NCBI GenBank assembly: GCA_051004815.1
Contig: JBPCJY010000055.1
Location: forward strand, 1-18,025
Direction of reading: 5' to 3'
Length of the DNA stretch: 18,025 nt
Source: JBBQXY01 sp051004815
GTDB lineage: Bacteria > Chloroflexota > Ktedonobacteria > Ktedonobacterales > Ktedonobacteraceae
Within the stretch, counting starts at the first letter, position 1. Each line of letters begins with the position of its first letter. Positions 1-7,514 of the stretch are shown piece by piece. Below the pieces are notes generated by a model. That model ran no database searches, was not told where the DNA came from, and saw only the letters and a program-made list of their open reading frames with translations. Position numbers and translations under genes: made by a program.

Positions 1-120
1 GTCATCCTGAGTGAAGCGAAGGATCTGGCTCGGTGGGCGGAGAGATCCTTCGCTTCACTCAGGATGACAGGCAGGACCTCTGGCAAGCCCGCTCACAGGT
101 AGCCTTATCTCCAAACGTCT
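1..120. repeat. Palindromic dispersed element, copy 1 (left end outside window)
   Basis: Two perfectly complementary 26-nt arms (1-26 and 43-68, beginning GTCATCCTGAG) flank a 16-nt loop. The right flank ends in TCTCCAAACGTCT (108-120), which matches the right terminal repeat of a second copy at 10242-10383. The inner arms of the two copies agree at 22 of 26 positions, and the flank between arm and terminal repeat is also recognisably similar (CAGGAC, CCGCTCAC, TCTCCAAA). No ORF lies inside, so this is a small non-autonomous, REP- or MITE-like repeat. The left terminus would lie before base 1. Confidence 0.8.
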
Positions 121-138
121 GTTGAACCGCCACTGAAC

Positions 139-167
139 TTGACAATTCATGCCCTACCTGCTATACT
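139..167 (+). promoter_or_regulatory. Sigma-70-type promoter TTGACA-17-TATACT
   Basis: The -35 box TTGACA (139-144) and -10 box TATACT (162-167) are separated by exactly 17 nt, a near-perfect housekeeping promoter reading toward the gene at 267. The -10 lies in an inverted repeat, CTATA-5-TATAG (161-175), that could be an operator. A second candidate, an extended -10 (TGA-TATAAT, 197-205), lies closer to the gene, so there may be two start sites. Confidence 0.75.
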
Positions 168-266
168 TGTTATAGCAAATAGTTATAAAGTTAATGTGAT
201 ATAATGACTAGTGCGTATTGAAAACATGTAAGCGTTTTTTACCGCTCTTTAGAGAGGAACATATAG

Positions 267-698
267 ATGCGATACCGCAATCGAGGGCCACGTTGGGGCC
301 GACGAGGCATTTGGGGCTTCCCCTTCATGCTGTTCTTGCTCATTTTTATCGTTAGCCACTCCTTTTCAGGGTTTATGGTAGGCATAGTTGTGCTGATCGT
401 GCTGGCCATCATCTTTAGGACCGTGCTTCCAAGCATATTTGGTGCCGGTAACATGAGAAATCCCATGCCGCCTTACCAGCCGCCACAGCCACCATACCAA
501 CAGCCCTATCAACCGTACCAACCAACTGAACAGCCGTATCAGCAAGAGTATGAACCCTATCAGCAGGGATATCAGCCTGCTCCCCCACCGCCTGTTTATC
601 AGGCACCGGAGCAGCAATACCAGCCTCCTCAGCAAATATACGAGGAACAGCCACAGGCCGAATACCCGCAAGAAATGCCACCCATGCAACAACATTAA
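267..698 (+). CDS. Small membrane protein with Tyr/Pro/Gln-rich C-terminal tail
   Basis: I do not recognise a named family. The 143-residue protein starts with a strongly basic stretch (Arg 2, 4, 6, 9, 12, 13), then two hydrophobic segments at about residues 16-33 and 36-58. By the positive-inside rule this is a helical hairpin with both ends in the cytoplasm. From about residue 65 the tail is low-complexity, built on irregular PYQ, PYQQ and YQP units with a few acidic residues. The start is supported by an AGAGG-type ribosome binding site at 253-257. It has its own consensus promoter and a strong terminator, so it is probably a single-gene transcript. Such tails in other proteins mediate multivalent binding or condensate formation; applying that here is speculation. 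Confidence 0.75.
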   Translation: MRYRNRGPRWGRRGIWGFPFMLFLLIFIVSHSFSGFMVGIVVLIVLAIIFRTVLPSIFGAGNMRNPMPPYQPPQPPYQQPYQPYQPTEQPYQQEYEPYQQGYQPAPPPPVYQAPEQQYQPPQQIYEEQPQAEYPQEMPPMQQH

Positions 699-714
699 AC
701 TTGCCATAACGCTA

Positions 715-770
715 GACGGGAAGTTGCCGAACTCTCTTTAGTTAAGAGGAGAGGCGGCTTCCCGTCTTTT
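715..770 (+). terminator. Rho-independent terminator after the small membrane protein
   Basis: A 14-bp stem (715-728 with 753-766, two G-U pairs) beginning GACGGGAAG is followed at once by TTTT (767-770). It separates the small membrane protein gene from metH and leaves no room for a cobalamin riboswitch ahead of metH. Confidence 0.85.
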
Positions 771-773
771 GCA

Positions 774-782
774 TGCTATAAT
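774..782 (+). promoter_or_regulatory. Extended -10 promoter of metH
   Basis: TGC-TATAAT (774-782) is a perfect extended -10 element beginning 4 nt after the preceding terminator's T-run. No good -35 box is seen 17 nt upstream, as is usual for extended -10 promoters. The predicted start near 789 would give a leader of about 48 nt. Confidence 0.6.
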
Positions 783-836
783 GGTTGCATGATGTCATAT
801 CCTAAGTTGTAGGGTTTTAGAAGGGGATTTTATTTT

Positions 837-3800
837 ATGAGCAAATTTCTTGATGCCCTGGCACAGCGTGTCCTCATTTACGACGGAGCCATGGGTACGA
901 ATATACAAAACTATCAGTTGAGTGCGGAAGATTTTGGTGGCCCAACAACCGAGGGCTGCAATGAATATCTTGTCCTCACCAAGCCTTCCGCCATTGAAGA
1001 AATTCACACGGGCTTTCTCGAAGCGGGTTGCGATGTCATCGAATCTGACTCTTTTACTGCCAGTCGCTTGAAGCTTGATGAGTACGGGCTAGGAAAACTT
1101 ACGCACGAGGTAAACTTCACCTCGGCACGACTCGCCCGTCAGCTAGCCGACCGCTATAGCACCCCTGCACAGCCGCGTTTCGTCGCTGGCTCTATCGGCC
1201 CCACTGGCATGCTGCCCTCTTCTGATGATCCCATGCTGAGCAATATCACCTATCAGCAATTGGCTGAGATTTTTCGTGAGCAGGCGGCTGCCCTTTTAGA
1301 AGGCGGCGTCGATGTCTTGCTCATCGAAACCAGTCAGGATATATTAGAGGTTCGCGCAACTATCACCGGTATGCGCCGCGCTATGCAGCAAGTGGGACGC
1401 AGCGTCCCCATTCAAGCGCAAGTCTCACTCGATACCAGTGGCCGCATGTTGCTGGGTACCGATATCGCCGCCGTCATGACCACGCTCATCGCTTTGCGTG
1501 TCGATATCATTGGCCTCAACTGCTCGACCGGACCAGAGCACATGCGTGAACCCGTACGCTTCCTGGGGGAAAACTGTCCACTGCCAATCTCCACCATTCC
1601 TAATGCTGGCATCCCACTCAACGTCAACGGCCTCGCCGTCTATCCTATGGAGCCGGAACCGATGGCCGCCGCGTTACGTGATTTCATTATCGAGTTTGGC
1701 GTCAATATCGTCGGTGGTTGCTGCGGCAGCAGCCATGAACACCTGCAAGCGATTGTGCGAGCCTGTCGCAATGCACCGCGCCGTCCGCGTCCCATCGCTG
1801 ACAACAACCTGAACGACAAAGATTTTACGCTTATCATGCCTCCCTTTGTCTCCAGTGGTATCCGCGCCACCGCCTTACAGCAAGACCCGCCTCCTCTCCT
1901 GGTTGGCGAACGCGTCAATAGCCAGGGTAGTCGCAAAGCCAAACAGGCTCTGCTTACCGATGACTACGACACGCTCCTCACGATTGGACGCGAGCAAGTT
2001 GAAGGTGGTGCTCACATCTTAGATATGTGTGTCGCCCTTACCGAACGCACCGACGAAGCCGAGCAGATGGCGAAAACGGTGAAGAAGCTCTCCATGGGCG
2101 TCGAAGCACCTTTAGTGATAGACTCCACGGAACCTGATGTGATCAAAGCGGCCCTGGAAACCTATCCTGGCCGCGCCATCATCAACTCAATCAACATGGA
2201 GACAGGTCGGCAGCGCATTGAGTCTGTCTTACCTATGGCAATGGAACACGGCTCCGCTGTTGTAGCCCTCACCATTGATGAGGTAAGCATGGGCAAAACC
2301 ACGGAGCGCAAAGTCGAGATCGCCCATAAAATCTACGATATCTGCGTCCACGAGTATGGACTCGCGCCCAACTCGCTCATCTTTGACCTGCTCACTTTCC
2401 CGGTCACTACTGGCCAGGAAGAGCTACAAACAGCCGCAATCGAAACGCTGGATGCCATCACGCGTACCAAAGCCGAATTGCCCGGCGTGCTGACTATTCT
2501 GGGCGTCAGCAATGTCTCTTTTGGTCTGCAACCGCACGCACGCGCCGTTCTCAATAGCGTCTTCCTCTACCATGCTGTCAAAGCTGGCCTGGATATGGCT
2601 ATCGTCAACCCCCTGCACATCACGCCTTATGCCGAGATTGACGCGGAGCAACGCCGCCTTGCCGAGAACCTGATCTACAATCGACCCGATGCCCTGCCAC
2701 ACTACATCGCCTACTTCGAGGTACATACGTCCCAACAGGACAATGCCGCCAACAAAGTTGACCCAACCGAGGGCATGAACATAGCGGAACACATCCATTG
2801 GCAAGTTCTACACCGCCGCAAAGAAGGCATCGAACCACTCATTACCCAAATAATTGAGGAACGTGCGCAGTCGCAAGGCATTCCCACCAGCGAGGCCGCT
2901 GTCAACGTACTCAACACCGTGCTGTTGCCCGCGATGAAAGATGTTGGCGACCGTTTCGGCGCGGGCGAACTTATCCTGCCTTTCGTGCTGCAATCAGCCG
3001 AGGTGATGAAACGCGCAGTCGCGCACCTGGAAGGCTACCTGGAGAAAAAGGAAGGCTATACGAAAGGCAAGGTTGTCCTGGCCACCGTCTTCGGCGATGT
3101 GCATGATATCGGTAAAAACCTGGTCAATACCATTCTCAGCAACAACGGCTATACCGTCTATGACCTCGGCAAGCAAGTGCCGCTCAATACCATCCTGGAC
3201 AAAGCCATTGAGGTGAATGCTGACGCTATTGGCCTCTCCGCGCTACTCGTCAGCACCTCTAAACAGATGCCTTTATGCGTCAAAGAACTATACAAACGCG
3301 GCCTCAACTTCCCCGTCATTGTCGGTGGGGCAGCCATCAATCGCTCCTATGGGCGACGCATCCTTTTTGTCGATGAACAGACTCCCGATGCCACCCCCGT
3401 TCCCTATGAGCACGGCGTATTCTATGCACGCGACGCCTTTGAAGGGCTGGAAATCATTGATCGACTCACTAGTACAGCTGAACAACGCGCCACTTTTATT
3501 CAGCGCGTCAAAGAGGAGGCTCTTACAGAACGGTTGCGAAAGAAGAAGCCTACCTCCGTTGAAGCAGCCGGACAAGGAGAAGATACGACTCCTTCTGCCA
3601 GCGTGCAGCCAGCACATTCCATCCCACAACCGCCTTTCTGGGGGCCACGCGTCCTGGAGCGCATTGGTATTGAGGATGTGGCACCATGCATGGACTTAAA
3701 CACGCTCTTCCGCCTGCACTGGGGCGGCAAAGCGCACGGTGCCGAATTCACCCGTCTGGTAGAGCTGGAGTTCCGCCCACGCCTGAAACAAATGATGCTC

Positions 3801-4412
3801 GAAGCGCGGCAGCAACGGTATTTACAGCCCAAAGTCGTCTATGGCTACTTCCCCTGTCAATCCAGCGGCAACGAACTGATCGTCTATGATCCTCAAAGTA
3901 TGCAAGAGCAGAACGGTACTCTGCGTGAAATGACGCGTTTCCGCTTCCCACGCCAATCTGAACGCGAACGCCTTTGCCTCGCCGACTATTTTGCCTCCGT
4001 CCAAAGCGGCAAAGTGGATGTCGTCGCCTTGCAGGTCGTCACTATGGGCAACGCGGCCAGCGAGGCGGTGCAACGCCTACAACAAGCAGGCGACTATGCC
4101 GAGGCATACTTCATGCACGGTCTGGCCGTCGAAATGGCCGAGGGGCTGGCCGAGTATACCAACCGCTTGATCCGCCAGGAACTTGCTTTGGATGACCACC
4201 GTGGACGACGTTATAGCTGGGGCTATCCCGCCATCCCCGACCTGGCAGATCATGAAAAAGTCTTCCAATTGCTGCCCGCTCAAAACGCGATTGGTGTAGC
4301 ATTGACCGAGGCTTTCCAGTTAGTACCCGAACAGTCTACGGTTGCCATCGTGGTACATCATCAACAGGCAACCTACTTCGCGGTACGCGAAAAAGCCGCG
4401 ATTGGCGCGTAA
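837..4412 (+). CDS. metH: Cobalamin-dependent methionine synthase
   Basis: Cytosolic enzyme transferring the methyl group of 5-methyltetrahydrofolate to homocysteine through methylcobalamin, giving methionine and tetrahydrofolate. At 1191 residues it is slightly shorter than E. coli MetH (1227). The homocysteine/zinc domain covers about residues 1-315 with ligands C229, C295 and C296. The pterin-binding barrel runs about 350-620 (GERVN near 357, GVSNVSFGL near 556). The cap helices lie at about 660-735 and the B12-binding domain at about 736-870, with D754-x-H756-x-x-G759 providing the lower cobalt ligand. A Ser/Pro-rich linker (about 900-935) leads to the AdoMet-dependent reactivation domain, with R1125 and GYP at 1129-1131. 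That last domain looks shorter than in E. coli. Ribosome binding site AAGGGG (821-826) sets the start. All catalytic landmarks are present. Confidence 0.97.
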   Translation: MSKFLDALAQRVLIYDGAMGTNIQNYQLSAEDFGGPTTEGCNEYLVLTKPSAIEEIHTGFLEAGCDVIESDSFTASRLKLDEYGLGKLTHEVNFTSARLARQLADRYSTPAQPRFVAGSIGPTGMLPSSDDPMLSNITYQQLAEIFREQAAALLEGGVDVLLIETSQDILEVRATITGMRRAMQQVGRSVPIQAQVSLDTSGRMLLGTDIAAVMTTLIALRVDIIGLNCSTGPEHMREPVRFLGENCPLPISTIPNAGIPLNVNGLAVYPMEPEPMAAALRDFIIEFGVNIVGGCCGSSHEHLQAIVRACRNAPRRPRPIADNNLNDKDFTLIMPPFVSSGIRATALQQDPPPLLVGERVNSQGSRKAKQALLTDDYDTLLTIGREQVEGGAHILDMCVALTERTDEAEQMAKTVKKLSMGVEAPLVIDSTEPDVIKAALETYPGRAIINSINMETGRQRIESVLPMAMEHGSAVVALTIDEVSMGKTTERKVEIAHKIYDICVHEYGLAPNSLIFDLLTFPVTTGQEELQTAAIETLDAITRTKAELPGVLTILGVSNVSFGLQPHARAVLNSVFLYHAVKAGLDMAIVNPLHITPYAEIDAEQRRLAENLIYNRPDALPHYIAYFEVHTSQQDNAANKVDPTEGMNIAEHIHWQVLHRRKEGIEPLITQIIEERAQSQGIPTSEAAVNVLNTVLLPAMKDVGDRFGAGELILPFVLQSAEVMKRAVAHLEGYLEKKEGYTKGKVVLATVFGDVHDIGKNLVNTILSNNGYTVYDLGKQVPLNTILDKAIEVNADAIGLSALLVSTSKQMPLCVKELYKRGLNFPVIVGGAAINRSYGRRILFVDEQTPDATPVPYEHGVFYARDAFEGLEIIDRLTSTAEQRATFIQRVKEEALTERLRKKKPTSVEAAGQGEDTTPSASVQPAHSIPQPPFWGPRVLERIGIEDVAPCMDLNTLFRLHWGGKAHGAEFTRLVELEFRPRLKQMMLEARQQRYLQPKVVYGYFPCQSSGNELIVYDPQSMQEQNGTLREMTRFRFPRQSERERLCLADYFASVQSGKVDVVALQVVTMGNAASEAVQRLQQAGDYAEAYFMHGLAVEMAEGLAEYTNRLIRQELALDDHRGRRYSWGYPAIPDLADHEKVFQLLPAQNAIGVALTEAFQLVPEQSTVAIVVHHQQATYFAVREKAAIGA

Positions 4413-4628
4413 GTTTTTTCTTTGAGTGGATTGGGGCTTACGTCGTTCGCGGCGGAACAAGTCCGCTATCCACTCAAACAGTCCTTTCAACTTTGGTTTT
4501 GGTGGTGGTTCCGGTTTTGGTGGTGGATCGCCATCATCATCATCAGGCCCAATTATCACTTTACAGGGACGCTCTTCTACCCTGGCATTCCTCCGCGGTT
4601 TTTCATTCTCGCTTTCTAGTCTTAACAT
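4320..4628 (-). CDS. Hypothetical small charged, proline-rich protein (possible gene)
   Basis: A 102-codon ORF with no recognised family. The start is preceded on the minus strand by GAGGAG, 11 nt before ATG, and by a possible promoter (TTGAAA-18-TAAAAT). The protein has a basic N-terminus, an acidic run of four Asp (near residue 30), two PPPKPEP-like proline/lysine repeats, and an amphipathic KGLFEWIADLF stretch followed by basic residues. The last 93 bp overlap the metH 3' end in antisense. A competing plus-strand frame over the same DNA gives a Gly/Ser-rich low-complexity product from a GTG with no ribosome binding site, which I rate as less likely. It may not be expressed. Confidence 0.4.
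   Translation of the reverse strand: MLRLESENEKPRRNARVEERPCKVIIGPDDDDGDPPPKPEPPPKPKLKGLFEWIADLFRRERRKPQSTQRKNLRANRGFFAYREVGCLLMMYHDGNRRLFGY
4421..4478 (+). terminator. Inverted repeat after metH, possible transcript end
   Basis: Perfect 11-bp arms TTTGAGTGGAT (4421-4431) and its complement (4468-4478) start 8 nt after the metH stop. The 36-nt loop can fold further (GCGG with CCGC). No T-run follows, so this is not a classic intrinsic terminator; it may protect the 3' end. It also lies within the candidate minus-strand ORF. Confidence 0.35.
4495..4530. repeat. 18-bp tandem duplication followed by CAT x4
   Basis: Two adjacent 18-bp units starting GGTTTTGGTGGTGG match at 16 of 18 positions and are followed by four CAT triplets (4532-4543). 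On the minus strand the pair encodes the two PPPKP-type repeats, and the CAT run encodes four Asp. Simple-sequence expansion by replication slippage is the likely origin. Confidence 0.7.
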
Positions 4629-4836
4629 TGCAGCATCTTCTCCTCAGAACACGGAAAACAATGCGTGTACACACAGATTGACATGATATATATCTAAATA
4701 ATTTTATCATATTAATATAAGCCATTTCAATTAAAAGTATATTTAATTCCGACAATTTTTCCTTGATTACGTATTTATACTTACTCTGCGAAAAGCACAA
4801 GGGCAAAATCAAGGGCTATACGCAAAGCACAAGGTG
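4629..4836. other. AT-rich intergenic segment
   Basis: No convincing gene is present. Positions 4681-4760 are markedly more AT-rich than the rest of the window, and near-palindromic. They contain a possible minus-strand promoter (-35 TTGAAA as TTTCAA at 4725-4730, 18-nt spacer, -10 TAAAAT as ATTTTA at 4701-4706) that would serve the small minus-strand ORF. The high AT content makes chance promoter matches likely. Confidence 0.4.
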
Positions 4837-4845
4837 TGGTATACT
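4837..4845 (+). promoter_or_regulatory. Extended -10 promoter for the cysS leader
   Basis: TGG-TATACT (4837-4845) is a good extended -10 box; no TTGACA-like -35 is seen. Initiation near 4852 would give a leader of about 260 nt before cysS, unusually long for this window and consistent with a regulatory leader. Confidence 0.5.
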
Positions 4846-4898
4846 ATAAGAAAGAAATGTTGCCAGCAAAGACTGAGCATGGTTGGAGAAGATTGATC

Positions 4899-4964
4899 GT
4901 GAACCTGATACAGCGAATGTACTATTGCACCTGTCCCCGCGTTCGTAGAGGTACCATAGGGTAG
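4899..4964 (+). CDS. Candidate Cys-containing leader peptide upstream of cysS
   Basis: A 21-residue ORF starting with GTG, with GGAG (4885-4888) placed 10 nt upstream. Residues 7-12 read MYYCTC: the Cys codons are TGC (4926-4928) and TGT (4932-4934), close before an 11-bp RNA stem that begins at 4940. The stop TAG (4962-4964) lies in the stem's loop, inside a segment that can pair alternatively with 5046-5055. The same frame is open from ATG 4857, which would be nearly leaderless (35 residues). Short Cys-bearing leader ORFs controlling sulfur genes are known in mycobacteria. The function here is inferred from position and codons. Confidence 0.45.
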   Translation: MNLIQRMYYCTCPRVRRGTIG

Positions 4965-5105
4965 CTCAGCACTCTACGAACGTTAAAACGTGCCCTCTCC
5001 CAGAACATAAATTTTGTCCCGTTGCACTTTCCGCACGTCCCCTGTCTGGGCTACCACCTCTCTAAAGAACGCGTTTACGCAAAACTAGACCAACAGCTAG
5101 AGGAG
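4940..5105 (+). promoter_or_regulatory. Candidate RNA switch/attenuator in the cysS leader
   Basis: Perfect arms CGTTCGTAGAG (4940-4950) and CTCTACGAACG (4972-4982) form one hairpin. Alternatively AGAGGT (4947-4952) pairs with ACCTCT (5056-5061), and GGTAGCTCAG (4960-4969) with CTGGGCTACC (5046-5055, one G-U). The two blocks are contiguous on the 3' strand with a 7-nt bulge on the 5' strand, and this pairing is incompatible with the first hairpin. Segment 5043-5050 can also pair with 4999-5007, and CCTCT (5057-5061) with AGAGG (5099-5103), which overlaps the cysS ribosome binding site. No U-tract terminator is present, so control would be translational or Rho-dependent. Confidence 0.4.
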
Positions 5106-5113
5106 CTATGCTC

Positions 5114-6559
5114 ATGACTGCAATTTCGACGAAACCTGTCTACCTGTATAACACTTTGACTCGCAATAAAGACCTGTTTGTACCACTCAACCCGCCGCAT
5201 GTGGGCATCTACTCCTGCGGCCCAACCGTCTACAAAGATTCTCACATTGGCAACTTTCGCACCTTTATCATGACGGACTGGATACGTCGTATGCTGGAGT
5301 ATAACGGCTACGATGTCTACCTCGTGCGCAACATCACCGATGTGGGACATCTGCAAAACGATGCCGAAGAGAGCGGCGAGGATAAACTTGAGCAGGCAGC
5401 CCGTTCTACCGGACGTTCAGCCCATGACATCGCCGCGCACTATACCGAGCAATACATGCACGACTCAGCAATAATGAACATCTTGCCGCCACATCTCAAT
5501 CCTAAAGCGACCGACCACATTCCGGAGATGCAGACCATGACGGCGCAGCTCATTGAGCACGGTCTGGCCTATGTCGCCAACGGCAACGTCTACTTTGATG
5601 TCAGTCGTTTCCCCGGCTACGGTATGCTCTCCGGCAATACGGTAGAGAATTTGCGGGCTGGTGGGCATGGTCGCTTACAGATGGAGATTGCCGAGGACAA
5701 AGATGCGCCAGAAGACTTCGCCCTCTGGAAACAAGGTGATGAGAGCCGTCAGATGAACTGGGAGAGTCCCTGGGGTACTGGCTTCCCCGGCTGGCACATC
5801 GAATGCTCCGCCATGGCGACGAAGTACCTGGGCGAGCAATTCGATATCCATACCGGTGCTATCGACCTCCGCTTCCCACATCACGAGGACGAGATTGCCC
5901 AAAGTGAGGGTGCCAGTGGCAAGCAACCAGTGCGCTACTGGGTGCATGGCGAGTTCCTGGACTTTGGCAATAGCAAGATGTCGCGTTCAATAGGCAATGT
6001 CATCCTGGTCAGTACCCTACAAGAGCAAGGATTTGACCCGATGGCCTATCGCTACCTGTTGCTAACGGCCCATTATCGCTCCAAGGTCAACTTTACCGAT
6101 GAGTCAATGACCGCGGCACAGAACGGCCTCAACAACCTGCGTGACGATATTGCCGCACTCCTTGACGCCAGCACAGAGGCTGAGCGGCAAGCTCAAACGC
6201 CGTGGTCAGAGGAGGCGCAGCACACACATGATGCCTTCCACACGGCGATCAACGACGATCTGGATTTGCCCACGGCACTCAGTATCACGCGTGAGGTGGC
6301 GCGGAACCACAAGATCGCACCCGCGGAACGCTATCGTCTCCTCCTCGATTTCGACCGTGTATTGGGCCTGCGTCTCAACACCGTTGAAGCCAGAAAGCCT
6401 GTCCAACTCAGCGACGAGATACAAGCTTTAGTGCAGCAACGTGACCAGGCGCGCGCCGACCGCGACTGGAAACGCTCCGATCAGCTCCGCGATACCCTCA
6501 AAGCCATGGGCTTCGAGGTGCGCGATACCCCCAAAGGGACCGAGGTCGTGAAGGCGTAA
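5114..6559 (+). CDS. cysS: Cysteine--tRNA ligase
   Basis: Class I aminoacyl-tRNA synthetase charging tRNA-Cys with cysteine in the cytosol. The ORF opens at ATG 5108, but the GAGGAG ribosome binding site (5100-5105) sits only 2 nt before it and 8 nt before ATG 5114, so I prefer 5114 (481 residues). Numbered from 5114: CGPT with zinc ligand C35, the HIGN form of the HIGH motif at about residue 44, zinc/substrate residues in WHIECSAM and FPHHEDEIAQSE, and KMSRS at about 288. The C-terminal anticodon-binding region contains the typical RDQARADRDWKRSDQLRD helix. Length and motif order are normal. It is preceded by a long structured leader with a Cys-codon ORF and ends at a bidirectional terminator facing the ABC transporter operon. 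Confidence 0.96.
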   Translation: MTAISTKPVYLYNTLTRNKDLFVPLNPPHVGIYSCGPTVYKDSHIGNFRTFIMTDWIRRMLEYNGYDVYLVRNITDVGHLQNDAEESGEDKLEQAARSTGRSAHDIAAHYTEQYMHDSAIMNILPPHLNPKATDHIPEMQTMTAQLIEHGLAYVANGNVYFDVSRFPGYGMLSGNTVENLRAGGHGRLQMEIAEDKDAPEDFALWKQGDESRQMNWESPWGTGFPGWHIECSAMATKYLGEQFDIHTGAIDLRFPHHEDEIAQSEGASGKQPVRYWVHGEFLDFGNSKMSRSIGNVILVSTLQEQGFDPMAYRYLLLTAHYRSKVNFTDESMTAAQNGLNNLRDDIAALLDASTEAERQAQTPWSEEAQHTHDAFHTAINDDLDLPTALSITREVARNHKIAPAERYRLLLDFDRVLGLRLNTVEARKPVQLSDEIQALVQQRDQARADRDWKRSDQLRDTLKAMGFEVRDTPKGTEVVKA

Positions 6560-6566
6560 GCTCGAC

Positions 6567-6625
6567 AAATGCTGACACAAAAGAGAGGACTCATATGTCG
6601 AATCCTCTCTTTTGTGTCAGCATTT
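6567..6625. terminator. Bidirectional terminator between cysS and the ABC importer operon
   Basis: Perfect 23-bp arms (6567-6589 and 6603-6625) enclose a 13-nt loop. The stem base is A/T-rich (AAAT...ATTT) with an internal AAAAGAGAGGA block, so transcripts from either side end in a stem followed by U-rich sequence. It sits 7 nt after the cysS stop, and its right end overlaps the stop codon (6624-6626) of the minus-strand permease. Confidence 0.8.
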
Positions 6626-7493
6626 AATATGCTACGGCCATGCGTGCTTCCAGGTAGCGTGCCAATAGCGCGAGTGGATAACAAATAGCCAGGAAGAGCA
6701 CCGCTCCGAACACATACACGAAGAGTTGTGCGTTTAAATCGGAAGAGAGCGGGCTGGCCAGTGCCGTCGTCAACTGTTGCAGTTCAATTACACTGCCAAG
6801 AGTCGAAAGCAACGCGCTATCCTGCACCAGGGTAATGAAGTAATTGGTGAACGGTGGTATGGTGATACGAAACGCTTGCGGTAGCACAACACGCCATAGC
6901 GTCTGACCTGAATTGAGGCCAAGGCTCAGAGCAGCCTCTGTCTGCCCTACCTGCACCGACTCAATGCCAGTGCGGAAAACCTCCGTTAGATAGGCACCAT
7001 AGTTAAAGCTCAAGCCCAGTATGCCATAGAAGACAGCGTTAAACGTGTTTTCATCCGGTACCAGGCTATTGCTTTGCAAGAGTGTCATAAATTGGTAAGC
7101 AATCGTATGGGGATTAAAGCCAATAGTGCTAAGAGCACCGCTGAGGCCAAAGCCCCACAGATACAATTGGACGAGAATCGGCGTTCCACGCACAATTTCC
7201 ACATATACAAAGGCAATCCAACGAAATAGCGCGAAGTGCGAGAGACGCCCCATCGCACCAAGAAAGCCAAAAATCGTCGCCAGCACCATGCTCATTATCG
7301 AGAGAAAAATCGTTGTACCAGCACCTTGTAGTAAGACAGGGAAATCAATCAGTAGCAACGCTCGGTACGAATAAAAATAGTAGATAAGGCCCAGGAGAAA
7401 CACGGCAAGCAACATGAAAAACAGGTAGTCTAAGAGAACTAGCCAGCTCCTCGACCGAGGTTCCGCCTCCATACGCGTTATAGACTGCTCCAT
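6624..7493 (-). CDS. Polar amino acid ABC transporter permease (second permease)
   Basis: Inner-membrane permease of the HisM/GlnP type (PAAT family), the last gene of a four-gene minus-strand operon. The 289-residue protein has an extra N-terminal helix (about 18-42) before the conserved core. The EAA loop GQTEAALSLG begins at residue 183 (E186), followed by RVVLPQA, the contact site for the ATPase. ATG is preceded by GAAGGAG, 6 nt away, and lies 21 nt after the stop of the upstream permease, so the two are translated together and probably form a heterodimer. Substrate specificity cannot be read from the permease; a polar amino acid is expected from the family. Confidence 0.92.
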   Translation of the reverse strand: MEQSITRMEAEPRSRSWLVLLDYLFFMLLAVFLLGLIYYFYSYRALLLIDFPVLLQGAGTTIFLSIMSMVLATIFGFLGAMGRLSHFALFRWIAFVYVEIVRGTPILVQLYLWGFGLSGALSTIGFNPHTIAYQFMTLLQSNSLVPDENTFNAVFYGILGLSFNYGAYLTEVFRTGIESVQVGQTEAALSLGLNSGQTLWRVVLPQAFRITIPPFTNYFITLVQDSALLSTLGSVIELQQLTTALASPLSSDLNAQLFVYVFGAVLFLAICYPLALLARYLEARMAVAY

Positions 7494-7514
7494 TAACCAC
7501 TCCTTCTTCCCTGG

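Noticed and set aside
366..707. Long minus-strand ORFs across the small membrane protein gene
   Set aside because: They mirror the Tyr/Pro/Gln repeat codons in antisense, lack ribosome binding sites, and the plus-strand gene has promoter, RBS and terminator.
699..836. Cobalamin riboswitch ahead of metH
   Set aside because: The gap is filled by a terminator and an extended -10 promoter, leaving about 48 nt of leader, far too short, and no B12-box is visible.
4426..4686. Plus-strand Gly/Ser-rich ORF after metH
   Set aside because: It begins with GTG without a ribosome binding site and its composition is explained by the tandem GGTTTTGGTGGTGG and CAT repeats; the opposite strand has better signals.
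4959..4970. tRNA-like D-arm (GGGTAGCTCAGC)
   Set aside because: No acceptor stem, anticodon arm or T-arm (GGTTCGAATCC-like) is found around it; the string is the loop of the leader hairpin.
4852..5107. T-box riboswitch upstream of cysS
   Set aside because: Leader length and gene suit a T-box, but the conserved AGGGTGGNACCGCG block is absent, the 7-nt bulge (ACCATAG) lacks the TGGN needed to bind uncharged tRNA, and no U-tract terminator is seen.
6590..6602. CATATG palindrome in the terminator loop as an operator
   Set aside because: A 6-bp palindrome in a 13-nt loop is expected by chance and the site lies between convergent gene ends.
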